A stretch of DNA of 64,000 nt, taken from positions 791,563-855,562 of the forward strand of contig JAJVDF010000450.1 of the NCBI GenBank assembly GCA_022410635.1, written 5' to 3'. Of this stretch, positions 1-14,550 are shown piece by piece. The notes under the pieces were generated by a model that was given only the letters and a program-made list of their open reading frames with translations, had not been told where the DNA came from and made no database searches. The first letter of the stretch is position 1. Each line of letters starts with the position of its first letter. A program made the position numbers and the translations under genes. Origin of the DNA: Tretioscincus oriximinensis (lineage: Eukaryota; Chordata; Lepidosauria; Squamata; Gymnophthalmidae).

Positions 1-222
1 GCATTTTCAATATAGCCTAATAATGAAATGTTTGCAGTAAGGCAGTTCAGTTCAAGACCATTCAGTTCATACTTACAATCAAGATTAAGATACTGACCGT
101 TGGCCTTCCTTGGCACATTGTTAGTATGCAGAACATGGAGGTGTAGTTTGATCACCAGTGGATCTGTCCAAACAGATCCGCCAATATATTAATGCTAGCA
201 GTCTGAATCATTTCATTAGATG

Positions 223-379
223 CAGGGCCAGATTTAGGCTGTATTTTGCCCATGGGCTGTAATTTACTTACTTTACTTACTTACCTACTTACTTACTTAC
301 TTTGGGTTTATAAAAATAAAAGCAATTTAAAAAAAATCTTAGTACTACTGGTGCCTATTTTTGCCTAAATACGGCCCTA
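223..379. mobile_element. Short hAT-like MITE, copy 1
   Basis: The sequence begins CAGGGCCAGATTTAGGC and ends GCCTAAATACGGCCCTA, an imperfect terminal inverted repeat. The flanks are attagatg (215-222) and gttagaga (380-387), which match at 6 of 8 positions and look like a decayed 8-bp target duplication. A second copy at 12114-12298 shares both ends and the internal segment after the left end, including TTTGCCCATGGGCTGTAA-like sequence and an (ACTT)n tract. The 8-bp duplication points to hAT; the family name is not known to me. Confidence 0.65.
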
Positions 380-667
380 GTTAGAGATACCTATTTAATG
401 GCACAAAAATTGCACCATCAAAATGAATCCCCTGGAGGCGCTGAAGCAAGAAACAGCCATAATACAGCATTCTAACCCTGAGCTACAGACATTCACCAGT
501 AGAGCAGGTACAGAAACAAGAAATAAATCAGTAGTCAAGAACCACTGATACGCAATTGGCAGTTTCTCTTCCCAGTCAGTCGTCTCTTTCCAAATGAAAG
601 GGGAAAAAAGAGTGTGGGTGAGGTTTTTTTTTTAATCTTGCCCAATAATAACATAAAGAGCTTTATC

Positions 668-1129
668 CAGTGCTTTTTTTCCACAAAAAAAAGGTGACGG
701 TACTAACACCGGCGAGGGGGGAGGGCATCGTTAGTACCGGGGGGGGGGGCGGTACTAACCCGCCCCCCCGGTTAGTACCGGGGGGGGCGTGGGGCGCGGC
801 ATTAGCCGTGGCGCCCCCACCCCCCCGCCCGCCTAAACTCCGCAGTACTCCCCGCTACCGCCCGCCCCGCCCTGCCCGCCTAAACTCCGCAGTACCAGCA
901 CCTTTTATTTAGGTGGGCGGGGGCACGGGGCGTGGCGTTAGCAGGGGCGGTGTTAGCCACCCCGCCGCCACCGCCCCGCCCGCCTAAACTCCGCAGTACC
1001 GGCACCTTTTATTTAGGCGGGCGGGGGGAGTGGGGGGTGCGACGCGGCATTAGCGGGGGGCGGTGTTAGCNCCGCCTGCCTAAATAAAAGGTGCCGGTAC
1101 TGCGGAGTTTCGCCACAAAAAAAGCCCTG
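668..1129. mobile_element. GC-rich hAT-type MITE with 8-bp target duplication
   Basis: A 462-bp unit starts CAGTGCTTTTTTT and ends AAAAAAAGCCCTG, so the ends are inverted repeats with one mismatch. It is flanked by perfect 8-bp direct repeats GCTTTATC (660-667 and 1130-1137), the hallmark of hAT transposition. The interior is extremely G- or C-rich, with runs of up to about 11 G. It contains several copies, in both orientations, of a motif CCTAAACTCCGCAGTACC plus GCACCTTTTATTTAGG. No transposase is encoded. An N at 1071 suggests sequencing difficulty. It lies in a SASH1 intron 273 bp before the SH3 exon. Confidence 0.85.
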
Positions 1130-1333
1130 GCTTTATCTAGTCTCTCATACACAGACACAAACAAAACACTTTCACAGAAAGAAAGTGGAGCTTGGATTGT
1201 TCCGAATTTTAACCAAGTATCCTGATAGACCTTTGGGTTAGTAAGGATTTCATACCTTGCTTTTCTAAGGTGTTCCTATCAAAATCTTCATGCCATAAGA
1301 TTTACTGTATCTGTACTGATCTAGGGAATATAA

Positions 1334-6193
<4,860 letters not shown>

Positions 6194-6388
6194 TGAACAA
6201 CCTCTATAGCTAAACATCCTACGCATTCCTAAACAGCACTACATGCAGCTCAGAGCTAAGATCATGAGAGAGCAAGACTTTTCTTTCTTGGTGTTTAGAA
6301 TTTAAATAGAATGGAAATCAAGTTGTTTACACTCTTCTCTATGTTTGTGCTAAATCCTCACTACATTTTCTTACCTCCCTCCGTACAG

Positions 6389-6502
6389 GTAACAGCGACC
6401 AATCAGGTTCTCAGGAGAAACTCCTCATGGATGGCCAGAGCCGAAGTGGATGCTCTCCCCGAGATTCAGGCTGCTATGAAAGCAGTGAAAATCTAGAGAA
6501 CG
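6389..6502 (+). CDS. SASH1: SASH1 exon: Ser-rich linker after SAM1
   Basis: A 114-bp exon encoding [20 protein letters not shown] and [18 protein letters not shown], a phosphorylatable linker characteristic of SASH1. The acceptor is CCTCCGTACAG at 6388. The donor is AACG|GTAACA at 6502/6503, phase 1. The codon is completed by CT at 10012, giving Ala. Exon phases on both sides agree with the neighbouring exons, which supports the placement. Confidence 0.94.
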
Positions 6503-8721
6503 GTAACAGTTTATATTTATATCCCTAACAGGTCAGGTTTGTTAGCCTTCAAAGGGATGTTGCAGGAAAAGGTCATCACGTTTTTCATCTTGTGCTTGTT
6601 TTTTAGATGTAATGCAGTACTGACATGTTTCCAAGGTGATTCTGCATCACCTGTCAGATATGTATTTATGAGTACACATTGATGTGATATAAGCCAGTAG
6701 GCGCCATTCGACTGTTCAACCAAACCAGGCTGTGGCACATCAGTTAAGCCAACCTATTACTAAAACAGAACTTTCCCTCATCCTTTCCTGGTTACATAGT
6801 CAATTGGCTTCACATCTGAATTTCATGAAATAGTATGTTCAAGAGCCTAGTCAACCTGTAACCTGTAATTCGTACATGTTTCTGTTGCCGTGGTATACAA
6901 ATTAGGCAGGAGAAAAGACTTCTACCTTTTGATTGGTATTGATACTGGACTAGAAGTGTGCAACAGGAATTTTCATTACCCAGTTGCAGTATCATACAGT
7001 ACGTTCCTACTCTTGGTGCAGTGGGAAGAATTGTTAGAACTCTTCCTACTGCTCTGCCTTTATAGTACTCTGTGGAGTACTAATACCGGTGTGTGTGTGT
7101 GCAGACCTTAAAACACAAGATCATTCAGACTGCTTTCTGCCTTGTGCTTTCCTTGCGCCCTTGGTAGGCTGCTATGATGCTAAAAAGGCATCCTGTCAAT
7201 GCATCCAAGCCTTCCAATAACACAAGCATTTACTGCCATTTAACAGCAACAAGAAATGCTTACTGTGGATTTATTTTTATCCATGTATAATTAATTACTA
7301 AAAATAAAAATGAGATTTTTTTAAAAGGTTGTCATATGCAGTGCCTTTGAGTTTCAGATCTTTTTACCATAGTTCCCCAGCCTTTAGAGAACAGATGAAT
7401 CAGTGAGTAAGATTAAGTATTAAACAGTTTTATGCCAAATTAGCCTTTCACTATGCAAAGCGTGAAGTTGCAGAGGAGACTGGAAAACACGAAGCATTTC
7501 TTACTAACTGGTATGCATACATTAACTGCAAAATAAAGATGTTTTTTAACATTATTGTATGAAACATTTGTTCTTCGGTGTGGGTGTATTGCTTAATAGA
7601 TCTGTACTTCTCTCTCATCCTAACCCTAAAGGTCTCAGGGTATGTTACAACAGTCAACATATATATAAAACAGACATACTAATATATACTAAAAATGACA
7701 ACAGTACCTGTTTCTAGAAAAAATGACTATATACAGTAAATTACCATTTCACTGAAATCCCCATTGACTTTCTCTGTCTGTATATTCTTTTAGAACTGAT
7801 AAATGCTTAAATCAGTTTAGTGGAAATATTGCAATCCTATTTCCCTTCAGACAGAATTAATAGCCTGTTTCCTCTCCTCTCTCACTTCATTTTAATTAAA
7901 ATGCACATGGCATTGTAGCATTTGGCTGCACTGAACAAAGAATTTCAATGACTATAATAGCAGCCTAAGATAAAGCTTCAAAGAAACTGAGTTTTGTTAC
8001 CCATGGAGAGAATCCTACATAATTGGGTTTTCTGATGGGAGAGATTTATCCTTTTACATTAATATCTCTGTTTCCAACAAAGAATGTTGGTTTGAACAAT
8101 TTCTGGTAACACAAAATAACAATAACAAACAACATCTCAGGACCAATGAATGTAAATGTTGTTGAAATAAATGTTTCTTTACAAAAGTAATAGACTGGGA
8201 AATATTTTTTTTAAATTGCAAATTACTATTTATCATAATGGTGTGAAAGTAGGGCTTGTTTTTGAAAAAGAGTTGTAGAAAGTGAAAGTGCAACCTATAA
8301 TCAGAGCATTAAGAATGTCACACGTCTTTCCCCCCTTTTAAAGATGCAACTTGTTTTCCAATACACTCTTTGCCTGGATTAACTCAGCATTTTCAGAGCA
8401 CATTTGCAGCATTCCATGAGGAAGCTATATTTTAAGTTGCTATTTAAAAACAACGACGAAATTTACCACCAGTAGTAGAGTCTTCCGAAGGAAAGATGTC
8501 GTTGAAAATAATGATATCCTATGATGATCAATCTAATATCATAATTAGAATGGCATGCCTGGTACCATCAGAGTGGCATGAAAGGCTGCCATTGAAGGTA
8601 TAAATGAGCTGTAAAAGAAGGGGCACTCCTGCAAGTGTCTGGAGATCAAGGATACTTAGGACTTTGTCAGATGCCTTCATAATCTCAAAACTGTACACAA
8701 ACCTATTGGGAGTCAGTATGA

Positions 8722-8737
8722 GTAGAGCCAGACTATA
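8722..8737 (+). repeat. 16-bp target-site duplication, left copy
   Basis: GTAGAGCCAGACTATA is repeated exactly at 9690-9705. The pair brackets the hairpin element. A duplication of this length fits target-primed retrotransposition rather than a cut-and-paste DNA transposon. Confidence 0.8.
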
Positions 8738-8881
8738 GTGAAAGCAACACCAGGTAGCCGATACACCACAACAAACACAGAAAAAACCTACTGTGTCCCA
8801 AACCACATATATATAAAACAATAGATAAACAATTCAATACATTATAAAGATATATTTCAAACAATAATAATCAACAATATA

Positions 8882-9183
8882 CAGTGGTACCTCGGTTCTC
8901 GAACAGAATTCGTTCCGGCAGGACGGTCGAGAACCAAATTGTTCGAGAAGCGAAGCAAGGCGCGCCGNGCCGAAAAAACGCACACTGATGACGCAAGCAA
9001 GGCGCGCCTGGCCGAAAAAACGCATACTGATGACGCAAGCAAGGCGCGCCGGGCCGAAAGAACGCCGAAGGAAGTTCGAGTTCCAAATATGTGTTCGGAT
9101 TCCAGGACAAAAGTTTCTGGAATCGCCTGGTCGAACACCGATTTGGTCGACATTCAAGGCGTTCGAGAACCGAGGTACCACTG
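8882..9183. mobile_element. Tigger/pogo-like MITE, copy 1 (302 bp)
   Basis: Perfect 23-bp terminal inverted repeats start CAGTGGTACCTCGG at 8882 and end CCGAGGTACCACTG at 9183. They are flanked by TA on both sides (8880-8881 and 9184-9185), the Tc1/mariner-type target duplication. The interior contains three copies of a 42-bp tandem unit beginning AAGCAAGGCGCGCC (8953, 8995, 9037). No transposase is encoded. It interrupts the left arm of the hairpin element and is therefore younger than it. A second copy of identical length lies at 55681-55982. Confidence 0.85.
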
Positions 9184-9396
9184 TATAGTATAAAAATTAG
9201 GAGCTGTCCAATAAAAGTCCAAATAAAAAGAGTAAAAGTCCAAAAGGATCCACTCTAATACAAAGTCCTGTAAGGCATACAAAGAGATGCACTCTTTGAA
9301 TTTTTATGGAGCTTTTACTGCCAGTTAAAGTATAACTGTGTGGATTTTACCCAAAAATCTTTATCTGTTTTGGATCAATGTATGGTACACTGTATA

Positions 9397-9437
9397 GGCC
9401 ACTGAAGAAGACCATACTGGTCGAAATGCGTCTGGCC
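9397..9437 (+). ncRNA. Candidate hammerhead ribozyme, type I, minimal stem III
   Basis: The order of elements matches a hammerhead. Stem I strand GGCCA is at 9397-9401, the core CUGAAGA at 9402-9408 (CUGANGA consensus), and stem II GACCA/UAC/UGGUC at 9410-9422. Core GAAA is at 9423-9426, a very short stem III UGCG at 9427-9430, the putative cleavage triplet GUC at 9430-9432, and the closing stem I strand UGGCC at 9433-9437. One extra A at 9409 sits between the core and stem II and departs from the ideal fold. Short stem III hammerheads are described from Penelope-like elements. Activity is not shown. Confidence 0.6.
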
Positions 9438-9689
9438 GTCTTGATGAAGTACCATCACACGTTTCGTCCTGAGCATCTCTTTGTATGACTTACAGGATTT
9501 TGTATTAGAATGGATCCTTTTGGACTTTTACTCTTTTTATTTGGACTTTTATTGGACTGCTCCTAATTTTTATACTATATATTGTTGATTATTATTGTTT
9601 GAAATATATCTTTATAATGTATTGAATTGTTTATCTATTGTTTTATATATATACGATTTGGGACACAGTAGGTTTTTTCTGTGTTTGTT

Positions 9690-9705
9690 GTAGAGCCAGA
9701 CTATA
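9690..9705 (+). repeat. 16-bp target-site duplication, right copy
   Basis: An exact repeat of the 16 bp at 8722-8737, abutting the outer end of the right hairpin arm. Confidence 0.8.
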
Positions 9706-10011
9706 ACATCCTTTACTTTCTATGATTCTGTTTTTATCTTCCAGGATAGCCATACACCAAGTACACTGAAGTAATCTGAAGATTACTAATATTGAAAGTT
9801 TAGTGGTAAGGCACCCATAATGCCCATATCCAATTCAATTGCCGGAAATGGAGGCACTGAGGATACATTGATTTCCCAGTGAGAAAGACAGTCCACAAGC
9901 ATTCTCCTTTCAAGAGGAGAGCTGCCCCATCCAGCTGTAGAATTACGTCCTCTTACAAGCATATTTTCTGAAAATACAAGAGTCAAATACATTTGTTTGC
10001 TTTTATTTCAG

Positions 10012-11084
10012 CTAAGAGTCGGAAATCTTGTCTCCTGCCTTCAAAATTACCCAGTGAATACAGTTTTACTGATTTCCGCAGAAATCCATTGACAAATTAC
10101 CCTACTCTGCCATTAATTACATCAACAGATGCCTCTCAGCAAGGAGAAAAAATACAGTTTGGCTGTGCACATCATGTCCCCAAAGGCTCCTTCCAACCAG
10201 CAGCAGTCAAGGGCCTTGATAAGAACCGGAGAAGTTTACCTGTTGGCATCTGCCGGAGCTGTGAAGTCCTGGAAGGAACTGAGACTGTGCACTCGTGGCC
10301 AAGATCTCATTCTCTCAGTGACCTTGAGAGAGAAGCTGACACTCAGTCTGAAAAGAAGCTGGACACATTCCCTCAGGGTACCCATGACTCAGTGGATAGA
10401 TCTTCTGACTCTAAAAGAGCTCCAATGGCAAAACAAAGCAAAGATTGTGCAGATTCACTCAGGGGAAAAACAAAGGAACTACCCTCTTCTACAATGGTCC
10501 ATACTAGTGGAACACTTCCGCCACAGTTTCCATCACAAAAATGTGGAACCCGCTCATCTTCGCTTTCCCGTGGTGCAATGTGGACTTCTTTTGAAAATTT
10601 CAAAAAAAACATTCACGGGGGAATTGATCATGCTCTAGCACCCAAGGACACATCAGACTCTGATCAGAAGTCAGTGGGTGAGGCAGGTACAGAGCCCAAA
10701 ACTTCACCCCAGCCACCACCAGTTCCTGCCAAAAAAAGCAGAGAGCGACTTTCTAATGGTCATTGCCACCTCCCTTCAGTTTCTTGCCCAGATGTACCAT
10801 CTTTGCCAGCAAAAAAGACCCATCATTCCATCTCCCTTGACACCCAAGTCTTACCATTGAGTAAACCTACAACTGAACAGGGACCTAAGAGCCCTTCAAG
10901 TATACGGCCTCCTTGGCTTTCAGATCTTCCAGAGACTGCTAGTGTTCAGCAGCACGTGCTGAAATTAGGTCCTCCATCAGGCAGAAAAAGTTCCTCTGGT
11001 AGAGGGCTGGATCTGGAAATGCTGATTGAAAACAAGCTTCAGACTGAAGACATTGATCTCACCGATGATCCATATTCTGACAAG
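10012..11084 (+). CDS. SASH1: SASH1 large exon: disordered Pro/Ser-rich central region
   Basis: A 1073-bp exon encoding about 357 residues of low-complexity, mostly polar sequence between the two SAM domains. Recognisable SASH1 landmarks in order are AKSRKSCLL, NYPTLPL, LDKNRRSLPVGICRSCEVLE, TVHSWPRSHSLSDL, the SH3-ligand-like PQPPPVPAKKSRERLSNG, and near the end RPPWLSDLPE, LDLEMLIENKL and IDLTDDPYSDK. The acceptor is TTTTATTTCAG at 10011. The donor is AAG|GTATAG at 11084/11085, phase 0. The middle part diverges strongly from mammalian SASH1, as expected for a disordered segment. No stop or frameshift was seen. Confidence 0.94.
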
Positions 11085-12584
11085 GTATAGTGGGATATCT
11101 GGGGTTAATTCAAGTCATCACTTTCTATTTTTCACTCTCTTGAGTGTTCTGTGTAGGGATAAGCTAATATAGAAATATGTGTAGTTTACTAGCCAGTATT
11201 ATTATTCAGAAGACCTGGTTCAGGTCTTTCCGCCTTCAGATGCTATGAGGACAAAGTGCCTCCTGAAAACTCAGGTGAAATTGCTGAGATGAAAGATAAA
11301 CCAAAATTCTGACTTAAGGTTCCTCCTATAGCAATAGGACTTAATATATTTCCAAGTGAAAAAAATTGAAATTGTTCTACATAATTGGCATTGCATTCAC
11401 TATGTAGACTGGTATTAGTAATCACCATTCTTCCATGAACTGCCAATTCTGTTATTTGTAATTTGTCTTCATGCATCTTTTGTTTAATGTAGGTTTCTGC
11501 ACGTAAAATGACTTCAAAACTTGGCATAATTTCAGTCTTAATATATTGCATTATTAATGCTGCCTGGCACAAAATGAACGTTTTCCTAATATTTCCCTTC
11601 CCCCCCACCCACCCCAAAAAAAACAGATTAGAGGCCTTACAGATCAGTAGGATTAAGGGCTACATTATGGTCACAAAAGCAAGAAATTGTTGGGTTTTAT
11701 AGATGTGAAACTGTTCTAGCACTGCTTGATGGAACTGGATAATAGTAAAAAGAGGTACTATGCATTAGGGTTTGCAGGTCACAAAGACAGGCCTGACGAA
11801 CGGTACTCTGCCTATTTTTACTGTAATCTAATATCAGTAAGAAATGCTTGTAGGCACTTAAGCCCTCCCCCCCCCCACCCCGAGGCCTCCCCTAGTCTAC
11901 ACTAACATGTTGTGGTATATAATATAAAGCTCTGAAAACTGTGTATCCTGTAGAGTTTGGTTGAATTATGAGCCCACATGAATACCACTATCACCATCCA
12001 CCCGCACCCCTACATCTCCCACCAGGGCATTTCAGCTTCTGTAATATTAACAAGAATGATCCATCATGGACGTTCTACACATGTGCCAAAGTGACCCCTG
12101 GAATACATTCAAGCAGGCCAGATTTAGGCTGTATTTCGCCCATGGGCTGTAATTTGCTTGCTTGCTTTTACTTATTTACTTACTTATTTTACTCCTCCTC
12201 TTCTCTCAGCTACTTTGGGTTTTATAATAATAAAAGCAATAAAAATTAATATCTTCTTAGTACAACGGGTATCTATATTTTGCCTAAATAAGGCCCTGTA
12301 TTAAAGAAATTGGGATGCAAGAATGTAATTGTTTTCTGACAGTTTTTAAGGATTGCAAGCAACTTTGCACAAATCTGTGACAATCTCTTGTGATTAAATA
12401 ATTACAGTTGTGATTCCTGCCCAGCTTCCCCTTAAACATTTCCATGAAGGGTAGAGGCCATGACTTCTCTGAGTAATTGGTTTCCCTATTTAATAACTCT
12501 TTCTGTAAGAAAGGCATTTCCTTTCTTTCTATGACATTCACTATTTTTTCTTTCTTTCATTGTCTGCCTAACTGAATTCTGCAG
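11085..12584 (+). other. SASH1 intron
   Basis: A 1.5-kb intron. It contains a C-rich run at about 11865-11883 and a hAT-like MITE at 12114-12298. Nothing else was recognised. It ends with CTGAATTCTGCAG at 12584. Confidence 0.75.
12114..12298. mobile_element. Short hAT-like MITE, copy 2
   Basis: It starts CAGGCCAGATTTAGGC and ends GCCTAAATAAGGCCCTG. The flanks cattcaag (12106-12113) and tattaaag (12299-12306) agree at 6 of 8 positions, consistent with an old 8-bp duplication. It shares its ends and interior with the copy at 223-379 but is 28 bp longer, partly from tetranucleotide expansion. It lies 286 bp before the next exon. Confidence 0.65.
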
Positions 12585-12716
12585 CATGGCCGCTGTGGGA
12601 TTCCTGAACCTTTGGTGCAAAGATACTCAGAAGACTTGGAACAGCCGGAAAAGGATGTTGCTACTAACCTGGACCAGATCCGAGTGAAGCAGCTCAGGAA
12701 ACAGCACCGTATGGCA
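12585..12716 (+). CDS. SASH1: SASH1 exon: basic linker before SAM2
   Basis: A 132-bp exon (44 codons, phase 0 at both ends) encoding [20 protein letters not shown] and then [20 protein letters not shown] followed by HRMA. The charged helical segment is near-invariant in SASH1 orthologues. The acceptor is GAATTCTGCAG at 12584; the donor is GCA|GTAAGT at 12716/12717. It joins in frame to DK at 11084 and to IPSGGL at 14290. Confidence 0.96.
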
Positions 12717-14289
12717 GTAAGTATAAAATGGATGGAAGGGGAGGAGGATTCACTTACAATGTATTCATCTTCTCATAAAAGCTGTATTCTCTATGCATAT
12801 GGAGAGATATTAAAAATAGACAGTTCACATAAGCATGGTGTTCTTCTGTTGCACTTACAACAGCTATTCTTTTGTCTGTCAAATGATATAGGAACATAAT
12901 ATAAGAAGAGCCATACTGAATCAGGCCAGAGCCCATCTAGTGCAGCATTCTATCCCACACAGAGGCCCACCAGATACACCTGGGCAGTCAGAACAGAGGA
13001 AAGCAAAATATGCACCTGTTCATGACACCCTGCAAATGCCATTTCAGGAGTACTGCCTTTTGCTCCATACCGGAGGCAGCATCCAAACATCCATCCTAGT
13101 ACCCATTTATACCCTTGGTATCCATAAACCTGTCTAGTCCTGTCTTGAAGCTATCCAAGCCGTTAGCTATCACTACCTCTTCAGGAAGTAAATTCCACAG
13201 GCTGATGACCCTCTGGGTGAAAAAATACTTTCCTTTGTCTGTCCTCAATTTTCTGCCCATCAGTTTCAAGGAGGGCCCTCTGGTCCTAGTATTGTGTGAG
13301 AGAGAAAACATTTTTTCTCTATTCACCCTGTCCATTCCATGCATGATTTTGTACACTTCAATCAGATCACCTCTCAAACGTCGCCTTTCAAGGCTGAAGA
13401 GGCCTTGACGTTGCAGCCTGACTTCGTAAGGGAGGTGCTCCAGATCTTTAATCATTCATGTTACCCTTCTCTAGTTCCACAATATCCCTCTTGAGATCTT
13501 CATCACTGAGCACAACCATGATGTCAAAATGTGTAAAAGCCCAAAGAAACATTCAGACAGTCTATTCTATATATGTTGAGACCCAATGACTCTAGAAACA
13601 TACATTTGCAGGAATTTGTTTGTAATAAAAAGAGTTCAAATTCTACTACTGTTCACCAATCAGGTTTTGGAAGGGACAGTGCTTAGAATTGGTTCTGAAA
13701 TCCACCTGCATATTTATCTTGACCTTTCCACAGCACTAATTGTGCAGATTACAAAGGGTCGAGGGGGCTGCAATGTTTGGGTAGATTACTAAAGTCCAAA
13801 GCAAGACAGGGATGAAGATCCTAAGAGCAAATCTCAAAGACAAGGCCTGTTGGCTCTAATCTGGAACCATGATCATATGCAGAAAGAGCATTGGACCAAC
13901 GTTTCAGGAACTGGAGGCAGTTTAAGCAGAGCAATAGGAAGTGCTTCAGGAAATGGCATCCCCCCTACCAAAAGGACCTGCCTGGAAAAACTGACTATAT
14001 CATTCTTTCACCTTAGAGATTATGCTGGGCCTAAGGAATGGGCCCATTTTCAGAACTAGTGGCTGGAGATAGGCTGGCACAGGCTAGTTGATTTTGTTCT
14101 GCACTAACAGCAACTCATTCCAGAGTGGGAAAGGTTGAATATATCATGACAAGGTGTGCTGCCCCATCCCAAAATACAATAAAGCTTCCTTCCATCCATC
14201 TGTAGACCTGACACACCATTCCTGACTAAAAGTAGCCCTCAAAACTGAGTAAATCTTAGTCTAACAGATACCGTTTTCTCTTCCTCCAG
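12717..14289 (+). other. SASH1 intron with CR1 fragment
   Basis: A 1.6-kb intron whose first half is largely a CR1 LINE on the opposite strand (12890-13463). 13464-14289 has no recognised feature. It ends in TTCTCTTCCTCCAG at 14289. Confidence 0.75.
12890..13463 (-). mobile_element. CR1 LINE 3' fragment
   Basis: The minus strand encodes the C-terminal end of a CR1 ORF2: [27 protein letters not shown] and the RVISLWNLLPEEVV segment, then LDSFKTGLDRFM. It is followed by the CR1 3' UTR, which on the plus strand reads as AACATAATATAAGAAGAGCC near 12893. It is 5' truncated, as is usual for CR1. The peptide frame of about 119 codons is open, which suggests moderate age. Confidence 0.85.
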
Positions 14290-14550
14290 ATTCCAAGTGG
14301 GGGCCTTACTGAAATCTGCCGAAAACCTGTGTCGCCTGGACATATTACTTCTGTAACCGACTGGCTGGTGTCTATTGGCCTCCCAATGTACTCAAGCTGC
14401 CTTAGTGCTGCCGGAGTCCTTGATTTAAGCCAGGTGCCTTCTCTGTCACAGACAACACTTTACGAAGCTGGGATCACAGAGGAGAGGCACATAAATAAGC
14501 TTCTGGCAGCAGCAAGATTTCTCAAAACCCTTAATCCAGAGACCATTTAG
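14290..14550 (+). CDS. SASH1: SASH1 terminal coding exon: SAM domain 2 and stop
   Basis: This exon encodes [20 protein letters not shown] followed by SAM2: [54 protein letters not shown]. It ends at TAG 14548-14550 after NPETI. The acceptor is TTCCTCCAG at 14289. SAM2 mediates oligomerisation. The extreme C-terminus (KTLNPETI) differs from the LPPG-type tail of mammalian SASH1, but the end position is equivalent. It joins in phase 0 to the previous exon. Confidence 0.96.
   Translation: MPSGGLTEICRKPVSPGHITSVTDWLVSIGLPMYSSCLSAAGVLDLSQVPSLSQTTLYEAGITEERHINKLLAAARFLKTLNPETI

Larger units (their letters stand above)
8738..9689 (+). mobile_element. Palindromic Penelope-like (PLE) element carrying a hammerhead-like motif
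   Basis: Two long inverted arms flank a spacer of about 180 bp. The right arm is 9473-9690 (218 bp). The left arm is 8769-8881 plus 9186-9290, which is also 218 bp once the MITE and its TA duplication are removed. Identical 16-bp direct repeats flank the unit. The spacer holds a motif with the conserved hammerhead ribozyme core (9397-9437). Penelope-like retroelements are known to carry hammerhead motifs in repeats that can be inverted, so a degenerate or non-autonomous PLE is the best fit. No RT or GIY-YIG coding sequence is present. Residues 8738-8768 lie outside the left arm and have no inverted partner. Confidence 0.65.
6503..10011 (+). other. SASH1 intron containing a palindromic retroelement
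   Basis: A 3.5-kb intron. 6503-8721 and 9706-10011 show no recognisable gene. 8738-9689 is a hairpin Penelope-like element into which a 302-bp MITE has inserted; both are listed separately. The acceptor before the next exon is CTTTTATTTCAG at 10011. Confidence 0.7.

Noticed and set aside
8953..9078. Three regularly spaced repeats resembling a small CRISPR array
   Set aside because: Period is 42 bp with no variable spacers, inside a TIR-bounded MITE in vertebrate DNA; the second copy of the MITE has the same repeats.
8834..9181. Minus-strand frames with repeated ARRALLASS-type motifs
   Set aside because: They are translations of the 42-bp MITE repeats, seen identically at 55597-56082.
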